Of a stretch of DNA of 20,826 bases, positions 1 through 5,108 are shown piece after piece. This DNA comes from Candidatus Peregrinibacteria bacterium. GTDB taxonomy: Bacteria; Patescibacteriota; Gracilibacteria; UBA1369; LOWO2-01-FULL-3. The number at the start of each line of letters is the position of its first letter. Within the stretch, counting starts at the first letter, position 1. A model generated the notes under the pieces. The model had not been told where the DNA came from, did not search any database, and was given only the letters and a program-made list of their open reading frames with translations. The stretch spans positions 1-20,826 of the forward strand of contig WJKQ01000124.1 in the NCBI GenBank assembly GCA_014728975.1. Direction: 5' to 3'. The position numbers were made by a program, and so were the translations under genes.

Positions 1-38
1 ATATTTGGAGGGGAAGTTATGGAATAGTAAACTGATCA

Positions 39-52
39 GACAATTTGCGTTG
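39..52 (+). repeat. Left arm of 14-bp inverted repeat flanking the GC-rich SLH lipoprotein gene
   Basis: The bases GACAATTTGCGTTG recur as an exact reverse complement at 845-858. The arms are about 790 bp apart and bracket the whole G+C-rich gene at 103-804. The match does not extend in either direction, and I see no target-site duplication outside the arms. It may be a remnant of a cassette boundary, a 5'-3' UTR pairing element, or coincidence. Confidence 0.6.
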
Positions 53-61
53 CTCCTTTCC

Positions 62-99
62 GGTGAGGGCGCGGCCAGTGCCGCGCCCTCACCTTTTTT
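62..99 (+). terminator. Strong intrinsic terminator of an upstream plus-strand transcript
   Basis: A perfect 13-bp G+C-rich stem (62-74 with 81-93), extendable by one C-G pair at 75/80, is followed directly by six T residues at 94-99. The T-tract follows the hairpin only on the plus strand, so it should end transcription entering from the left of the window. On the minus strand the hairpin also lies just past the stop codon of the SLH lipoprotein gene, but without a T-tract, so there it would be at most an RNA-stabilising or weak terminating structure. Confidence 0.8.
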
Positions 100-102
100 A
101 AC

Positions 103-804
103 TCAGGATTCGCACAGATACGAGCTGTCCTGAGGGTGGAGAGCATTTTTCAATACTCTCATCAGCCATGGGCGGCTGATGTTTTTGGCTCCTTCGAACA
201 CATTGTTGAAGGCACACCCCCCCTTAGTATCTTGCGCGCCGCAAAGAAGACCCGAGAGGGCAGCCCTCTCGGCGTAGCTCTCGTACCATTCTCCGCTTAC
301 GTCCGAAAAGAGTTGCCCTTCACAGGGCTTGTCAGGGATATCGAAGGCCAGTACCACCAACTTGGTGGCCTCCGCCCTGTTGAGCGGAATGTACGGCCTG
401 AAAGTCCCATCCGGATATCCCGTAATCAGTTCGGCCTGGGCCAGGATTTCCACTTCTTCCCAGCAGTAAAGGTCGGCAGGTACGTCCGGGAAAGAGGGGC
501 CGGTCGCCACGAAGTCGAAATTCTCCTCCGGGAAAGCGAACAGTTTCAAGAGGGTCGCGAACTCGCAACGACTTACGATATCGCAGTTTTCGACAGGAGG
601 ACAGTAGGAGTCCGTATCCTCCACCTTGGTTGTGGACATGTCCTGGGCTGTGGTCATGTCCGGTTCACTGCATTTATCCATATCCTCGCATTCAGTGCAG
701 TGTCCGCAGTCGGACTCCTCGCACTGGCGGCAGTTGTTGCTGACGCCGCAGGAAATTGTGAAGATAAAGATGATAGAGATGACGACGACGAAATTTTTGG
801 CCAT
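103..804 (-). CDS. Cysteine-rich SLH-domain lipoprotein, G+C-rich gene
   Basis: Predicted 233-aa surface lipoprotein. The ATG at 804 is chosen over an in-frame ATG at 867 because it has GAAAGGA eight bases upstream and begins a proper signal: MAKNF, a hydrophobic stretch at 6-18, then Cys19 in a loose lipobox (TISC). Residues 19-80 hold ten cysteines in a short-spaced cluster. SLH-like segments follow: a truncated tail at 75-92, a good copy at 106-156 (FPDV, then GYPDGTFRPY, then NRAEATKL) and a degenerate copy at 166-222. There are 15 cysteines in all. The gene is visibly above half G+C and uses G/C-ending codons, unlike its AT-rich neighbours. Its promoter is at 939-967. SLH domains normally bind cell-wall polymers; the function of the Cys cluster is unknown. 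The base composition suggests recent acquisition. Confidence in the gene is high, in the role low. Confidence 0.82.
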   Translation of the reverse strand: MAKNFVVVISIIFIFTISCGVSNNCRQCEESDCGHCTECEDMDKCSEPDMTTAQDMSTTKVEDTDSYCPPVENCDIVSRCEFATLLKLFAFPEENFDFVATGPSFPDVPADLYCWEEVEILAQAELITGYPDGTFRPYIPLNRAEATKLVVLAFDIPDKPCEGQLFSDVSGEWYESYAERAALSGLLCGAQDTKGGCAFNNVFEGAKNISRPWLMRVLKNALHPQDSSYLCES

Positions 805-844
805 TTTTAAAATCCTTTCTAGGAAGTATTTGGAATATTTGAGA

Positions 845-858
845 CAACGCAAATTGTC
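845..858 (-). repeat. Right arm of 14-bp inverted repeat flanking the GC-rich SLH lipoprotein gene
   Basis: CAACGCAAATTGTC on the plus strand is the exact reverse complement of bases 39-52. It lies inside the predicted 5' leader of the SLH lipoprotein mRNA, about 40 bases before the start codon. If the mRNA extends past position 39, the two arms could pair in the transcript. Confidence 0.6.
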
Positions 859-938
859 AATTTTCATTCTGTCATTGATGGTGAATGAAGAAATATCTGA
901 AGAGATTTTCTCATCCAGCCCAACCAGACAGGAAATTT

Positions 939-967
939 ACTATAGGCCGATATTTATACTTTGTCAA
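939..967 (-). promoter_or_regulatory. Consensus sigma70-type promoter for the SLH lipoprotein gene
   Basis: On the minus strand a perfect TTGACA (-35, positions 967-962) is separated by 17 bp from TATAGT (-10, positions 944-939). The expected start near 932 gives a leader of about 128 nt, far longer than those predicted elsewhere in this window (about 5-50 nt). The leader contains the right arm of the inverted repeat. The promoter sits between the ligA stop codon and this gene, so the gene need not depend on ligA transcription. Confidence 0.75.
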
Positions 968-983
968 GCTAGGGTTTATTCTT

Positions 984-3086
984 TTATATCATCCTTTGAA
1001 AGGTTTTTTCATTCAATATTTTTATACCAAGGTTTTTTGCTTTTTTGAGTTTTGAACCCGGTTTTTCTCCTGCAATCAGAAAATCTGTATCTTTTGTAAT
1101 AGAAGAATGGACTTTGCCGCCTTTTTGTTTGATTAATGTTTTAATTTGGTCACGGGTATAGGATTTCAAGGAGCCTGTGACAACAAAGCTTTTTCCGGCA
1201 AGTTTTCCCGAGGTTTTTAAATGGTCTATTTCCAGTTTTATTCCGACTTTATAAAGTTTTTTGAGATATTTTTGATTTCTTCCTTCGTTAAACCATTTGT
1301 ATATAACTTCTCCCACCTTTTCTCCGATTCCATCAATATTTTTAATTTCGTCCAATGAAAAACTTGTAACTGTTTCAATAAGATCCAAAATTGAAAATTT
1401 CTCTTTTGATTCTTTTTTATTTTCAGCTTCAAATAAACTCTGTTGTGGTTTTTCTATTTTTAGTCTTTTTATATTTAATTTTGATTTTTTTTTGTGTCCG
1501 ACTACAAATTTTGCAAAATCATAACTGCTTTGTTCGCCCAAATATCTTATTCCAAGAGCAAAAATAAAGCGATCCAGAGGTATATTTTTTGTCGATTGAA
1601 TGTTTTTTATAAGGTTCTCCGCACGCTTATCCTTAAAAAGTTTTAGAGTTATTAGATTTTCTTTTGTAAGAAGAAAAATATCAGCAGGGTCCTGAATAAA
1701 TCCTTCATCTATCAGCTGTATGACAACTTTTTTTCCCAGTCCGTCGATATTAAATCCTTTTTTGGAGACAAAATGATTAATTTTTTCTTTTTCAACGGCA
1801 TAACAATTCGGATTGGTACACTTATGAGCCGCTTCCCCTTCTTTTCTTATGATTTTTGATCCGCAGACGGGACATTTATCAGGAAATTTAAATTTTTTTT
1901 CCTTTCCTGTTCTAAGGTCTTTTATCACTTCCACAACTTCAGGAATAATATCTCCGGCTTTTTGAATAATTACGGTGTCCCCTATTCTTACTTCTTTTTT
2001 TTGTATTTCATCTTCATTGTGAAGAGTTGCACGGGAAACCATGGATCCCGCAACTTGGACAGGCTCCATTATCGCAACGGGTGTTATTGTACCTATTCGT
2101 CCGACCTGTAAAGTTATATCCAGTACTTTAGTCGCCGCCTGTTCAGCGGGAAATTTATAGGCTACAGCATAACGTGGAGCTTTAGCTGTATATCCCATTT
2201 TTTTCTGCTGATCAAATTCGTTGACTTTTATTACAATTCCATCGATTTCGTAAGGAAGACTGTTTCTTTTTTTTGTCCATAAATTACAAAAATTTATAAC
2301 CTGATCTATGTTTGTAAATTTTTTGTATTTTTTACATGTTTTAAGTCCGAGTTTTTTAAAATTTTTTAAAGCTTCCTCCTGGGAATTTATTTCATTTTCA
2401 AGATTATTTTTGTCGGTATGGTAAAAAATCATATCGAGTCTTCTTTTTTCGGCTATTTTTGGATCCAGCTGTCTTATAGTTCCTGCTGCGGCATTTCTGG
2501 GATTTGCGAATTTTGGTAGGTTTTTCTTTTCCTGTTTTCTGTTTATTTTTTCAAATTCTTTTTTTGGAATGAAAACCTCTCCCGACACTTCAATATTGAC
2601 ATCTTTATTTAATCGAAGAGGTATACTTTCTATTGTTTTGACCGTATGTGAAACATCTTCGCCTTCAAAACCATTTCCTCTGGTCAGTGCTTTTACAAAA
2701 ACTCCGTTTTCATACTGAACGGTTATATTCAACCCGTCGATTTTCAGTTCACAAACAAATGTAATTTTGCCTGAAACCAATTTTTTAATTCTGTTATACC
2801 ATTCCTTAATTTCCTCTTGTGAAAAAACATCAATTAAACTTTTTTTAGGAGTTTTATGGTCAACCTTGTTAAATCTTCCTGAAAGTGCACTGCCTACTCT
2901 TTGTGAAGGCGAATCTGGAGTGATAAATTCCGGATATTCACTTTCCAGTTCTATAAGTTCGCGCTTCAAAGAATCTCTGACAGATTCTTTAACTTCAGAC
3001 CGGTCTAAAACAAAATATTTATAGTTTAATTCTTTTATTTTTTCTTTAAGTTTTTTTATTCTTAATTTTACTTCGTTCTTATTCAT
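984..3086 (-). CDS. ligA: NAD+-dependent DNA ligase LigA
   Basis: Seals nicks in duplex DNA during replication and repair using NAD+. The 700-aa product has the full family layout: an N-terminal Ia domain, the adenylation domain with the nucleophilic lysine in KIDG (Lys115), an OB fold around residues 320-400, a four-cysteine zinc finger (Cys405, 408, 423, 428), a helix-hairpin-helix region (about 435-600) and a C-terminal BRCT domain (about 627-700, GKSFVVTGSL). It is slightly longer than typical bacterial LigA because of a lysine-rich insertion at about 530-566 in the HhH region. That insertion holds QQSLF, which fits the beta-clamp-binding consensus. The ATG at 3086 has no Shine-Dalgarno. 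The gene is divergent from the small gene at 3143. No terminator is visible after the stop. Confidence 0.97.
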   Translation of the reverse strand: MNKNEVKLRIKKLKEKIKELNYKYFVLDRSEVKESVRDSLKRELIELESEYPEFITPDSPSQRVGSALSGRFNKVDHKTPKKSLIDVFSQEEIKEWYNRIKKLVSGKITFVCELKIDGLNITVQYENGVFVKALTRGNGFEGEDVSHTVKTIESIPLRLNKDVNIEVSGEVFIPKKEFEKINRKQEKKNLPKFANPRNAAAGTIRQLDPKIAEKRRLDMIFYHTDKNNLENEINSQEEALKNFKKLGLKTCKKYKKFTNIDQVINFCNLWTKKRNSLPYEIDGIVIKVNEFDQQKKMGYTAKAPRYAVAYKFPAEQAATKVLDITLQVGRIGTITPVAIMEPVQVAGSMVSRATLHNEDEIQKKEVRIGDTVIIQKAGDIIPEVVEVIKDLRTGKEKKFKFPDKCPVCGSKIIRKEGEAAHKCTNPNCYAVEKEKINHFVSKKGFNIDGLGKKVVIQLIDEGFIQDPADIFLLTKENLITLKLFKDKRAENLIKNIQSTKNIPLDRFIFALGIRYLGEQSSYDFAKFVVGHKKKSKLNIKRLKIEKPQQSLFEAENKKESKEKFSILDLIETVTSFSLDEIKNIDGIGEKVGEVIYKWFNEGRNQKYLKKLYKVGIKLEIDHLKTSGKLAGKSFVVTGSLKSYTRDQIKTLIKQKGGKVHSSITKDTDFLIAGEKPGSKLKKAKNLGIKILNEKTFQRMI

Positions 3087-3090
3087 TAAA

Positions 3091-3119
3091 TTGATTTATA
3101 TACTTAATTTTGCTATAAT
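3091..3119 (+). promoter_or_regulatory. Extended -10 promoter for the 131-aa gene
   Basis: TTGATT (3091-3096), a 17-bp spacer, then a perfect TATAAT (3114-3119) preceded by TGC, the extended -10 element. The predicted start near 3126 leaves a leader of about 17 nt before the ATG at 3143. The element lies in the ligA divergent region, so it may also affect ligA expression. Confidence 0.75.
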
Positions 3120-3142
3120 TTAAGGATTAATTCAAGCATTAT

Positions 3143-3538
3143 ATGAATAATATTGCGAAAGGTGAAAAAGAACAGAAATCAGTTTTTGTTGATAAAAAAA
3201 CCCAAGAGGAATTAAACAAGCCTCTTTCGGATCCTATTGGTATAAGTCGGGAAAATCATGATTTTCTTGAAAAAATAGTAGATTTGATCGAAAAAGAAAA
3301 AATAGATTTATATAAACCGGAAACACTAATTAATCGGGAATATTACGATAAACTCACAGAACGAGAGCAAGGAAAAGCTGACTTTGAAGCGGTAAATTTA
3401 CTATCAGCCTTAAGAGAAATAAAAGATCTTTACGATTTGGGAAAAATTGATACCTATCAAATGCAGAATCTTCTGGAAAGGATTCGAAATACAAAAGAAA
3501 GACTGGAAGAAGAAGGCGGGGATTTATTTATTATTTAA
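3143..3538 (+). CDS. Conserved-looking hypothetical protein, 131 aa
   Basis: I do not recognise this family. The product is highly charged, has no signal peptide or membrane segment, and is predicted to be mostly helical. A Glu/Lys-rich N-terminus (1-35) is followed by a compact helical region (about 38-125) with regularly spaced hydrophobics and a Gly-Gly-Asp-Leu-Phe-Ile-Ile tail. It starts at 3143, about 17 nt after a strong predicted promoter and without a Shine-Dalgarno; the AAGG at 3122-3125 is too distant. The next gene begins 30 bases downstream on the same strand, so the two probably share a transcript. It is likely a cytoplasmic protein. The good promoter, codon pattern and operon position support a real gene. 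Confidence 0.75.
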   Translation: MNNIAKGEKEQKSVFVDKKTQEELNKPLSDPIGISRENHDFLEKIVDLIEKEKIDLYKPETLINREYYDKLTEREQGKADFEAVNLLSALREIKDLYDLGKIDTYQMQNLLERIRNTKERLEEEGGDLFII

Positions 3539-3568
3539 AATAAGTATAATAAATTAGAAGATAATAAA

Positions 3569-4042
3569 ATGGCAGACGAACCAAAAACAAATACTGGAGG
3601 TGCAGCAACCGGGACCGTTTCCGCCGGAGGTATAATGATAGACAAAAATAAATCTGCGGAAAAGTACCTTAAAGAGGCAGAAAATAAATATATCGTACCA
3701 CGACTCGTGAGGGAAAAATTTCCGGATCTTATAAAGCTTATTTACGAAACCGAGTCCATGAACGACGAAGAACGCGAATATTGGCTTCAGATCATGCCGA
3801 TTATGAGTGAAGAACAAATTATCAAATTCAGGGATATTCTTGTAAATGAAAAAGAACAGCTCGAAAGGCTGGATCGGGAATACGAAAAAGAAATTTCCAA
3901 AATCGGAAAAAAAGAAATAAGAGAAATAGATGAAGAAAAAATCAGAAAAAGGATGAACGAAATAGAAAAAGCGGAAAAAGCTCATGATGAAGTTGAGAAA
4001 TCCGAGGAAGAGGCTCTTTTAAAAAAGCTTGAGAATATTTAA
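3569..4042 (+). CDS. Coiled-coil hypothetical protein, 157 aa
   Basis: The N-terminus is low-complexity and Gly/Thr/Ala-rich (1-25). It is followed by a helical domain (about 28-95) containing VREKFPDL and a MPIMSEEQIIKFRDIL-type segment. A long, highly charged Glu/Lys coiled coil runs from about 85 to the end. There is no signal peptide or membrane helix, so it should be cytoplasmic. The pattern resembles small helical proteins I associate with Patescibacteria, but I cannot name a family or function. It follows the 131-aa gene by 30 bases; a TATAAT at 3545-3550 might add a local start, though no matching -35 is evident. Its stop codon lies two bases from the stop of the convergent sortase gene. 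Confidence 0.75.
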   Translation: MADEPKTNTGGAATGTVSAGGIMIDKNKSAEKYLKEAENKYIVPRLVREKFPDLIKLIYETESMNDEEREYWLQIMPIMSEEQIIKFRDILVNEKEQLERLDREYEKEISKIGKKEIREIDEEKIRKRMNEIEKAEKAHDEVEKSEEEALLKKLENI

Positions 4043-4044
4043 AT

Positions 4045-4959
4045 TTATCTTGAGATTTTATTGTTATCGCTGATCTGTTTTGAATTTACCTGTATGGGTT
4101 TCGCGGCTACTATTAATCTTTTTAAATTTGTGCCTACGGGTGTACAGGTTATTAATGTCAGTCTGTCGTCGGGAGTTTGTTTAAGTACATCTATATCTTC
4201 CGGCAATACAATTTTTATATCGGAAACTTCGTATATGTATTTATCCTGTTCATAATAAATCACAATTCTGTCGCCTTCCACTACGTTATGCAATAAGGCA
4301 AAAACATCTTTAAAACGTCCAGGATCCCATGGAAAATATGAACTGTGCCCGGTAATAGCGACGTTACCCGACTGTCCCGGCAAGGATGTCCCCGGATAAT
4401 GAACCACTCCTCCGCGTAATGCTTCCTGCATTTCGTTTTCAAGGGCGTCCCAGTCTCTTCTGATTAAGTTTTCACTGCTTATTCTTACAATAGGTATGTT
4501 CTGATCGATTCTCGGAATAATAATTCTGTTATCGCTTGGGGCGATTTCCAAGTTCAGAGGAGGAATCTGTTTTTTTTGTATTTCAGGATCCTTGCTTACT
4601 TCCAATTTTTTTTCTTCATATACAATCTCTTTTTCCTCAACCAGTTCTTCCATAGGTCTTTCTATTTCAATACCCCGGATTTCCCTGTATTTATCTTTTG
4701 CAATCTGATAATAGGCGGACCAGTTTAAGAGTAAAAATCCAATTACAAGTATTATCGCGCTTGCAATAATTTGTCTCGCAGCATTTCTCAAAATACTTCC
4801 CAATGTTCTTTTTTTACCATTGGGTACCAAGTTATTGTTTTTTACATTTTTTTTTGGTTTTGGTTCTTTTTTTTGTTCCGTTTTTTGTTCCGTTCCCGAA
4901 TCATTTGTTCGATGTACATGCAACTTGAAATATTTTTTTTCGTCTTCTTCCTTTGACAT
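4045..4959 (-). CDS. Sortase, membrane-anchored cysteine transpeptidase
   Basis: Sortases cleave a sorting motif in secreted proteins and attach them to the cell envelope. The 304-aa product has a charged cytoplasmic N-terminus (1-57), one transmembrane helix (about 60-80), a linker, and a sortase beta-barrel from about 145. The catalytic triad is visible: His205 in TGHS, Cys272 in TLITC, and Arg281 in LKRLIV. The N-terminal helix and motif spacing resemble class D/E-type sortases, but the class is uncertain. No LPXTG-like sorting signal was found in the proteins of this window, so the substrate lies elsewhere or uses another motif. Transcription is from a strong promoter at 4982-5010 with a leader of about 16 nt. 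It converges on the 157-aa gene with a two-base gap. Confidence 0.93.
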   Translation of the reverse strand: MSKEEDEKKYFKLHVHRTNDSGTEQKTEQKKEPKPKKNVKNNNLVPNGKKRTLGSILRNAARQIIASAIILVIGFLLLNWSAYYQIAKDKYREIRGIEIERPMEELVEEKEIVYEEKKLEVSKDPEIQKKQIPPLNLEIAPSDNRIIIPRIDQNIPIVRISSENLIRRDWDALENEMQEALRGGVVHYPGTSLPGQSGNVAITGHSSYFPWDPGRFKDVFALLHNVVEGDRIVIYYEQDKYIYEVSDIKIVLPEDIDVLKQTPDDRLTLITCTPVGTNLKRLIVAAKPIQVNSKQISDNNKISR

Positions 4960-4981
4960 AAAAATTCTTATGATTCTTAAT

Positions 4982-5010
4982 ATTATAGGGTTTTTTTAAG
5001 GTTTTTTCAA
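4982..5010 (-). promoter_or_regulatory. Sigma70-type promoter for the sortase gene
   Basis: On the minus strand TTGAAA (5010-5005) and a perfect TATAAT (4987-4982) are separated by exactly 17 bp. The predicted start near 4975 gives a leader of about 16 nt with no Shine-Dalgarno. Confidence 0.75.
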
Positions 5011-5053
5011 TAGAGAAGCTTTGATATTATATTGACGGGTATTAATGCAAAAG

Positions 5054-5082
5054 TTGACTTATAGTGCTTTTTGTGGCATATT
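5054..5082 (+). promoter_or_regulatory. Candidate promoter for the Rel homologue
   Basis: TTGACT (5054-5059), a 17-bp spacer, and CATATT (5077-5082), which matches four of six -10 positions. The start would be near 5089, about 20 nt before the ATG at 5109. The -35 is good and the -10 is weak. Confidence 0.45.
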
Positions 5083-5108
5083 TTTAATACTCTTTAATCG
5101 ATATATTT

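Noticed and set aside
1..27. Possible C-terminal end of an upstream plus-strand gene (frame 1 ends in TAG at 25-27)
   Set aside because: Only eight codons are visible, so no support beyond the downstream terminator at 62-99. An upstream plus-strand transcript is likely, but its coding end cannot be fixed.
136..810. Long plus-strand open frame of about 224 codons opposite the SLH lipoprotein gene
   Set aside because: It is antisense to a gene with clear SLH motifs, a lipobox, a promoter and a Shine-Dalgarno. G+C-rich coding sequence often leaves an open antisense frame, and its translation shows no recognisable domain.
805..867. Longer start (ATG at 867) for the SLH lipoprotein
   Set aside because: The extra 21 residues are basic and precede a good signal peptide, the inverted-repeat arm lies inside that stretch, and the Shine-Dalgarno is spaced for the ATG at 804.
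3554..3985. Minus-strand Phe-rich open frame opposite the 157-aa gene
   Set aside because: Its Phe-rich composition is the mirror of Glu/Lys-rich codons on the real strand. It lacks a promoter or a matching family.
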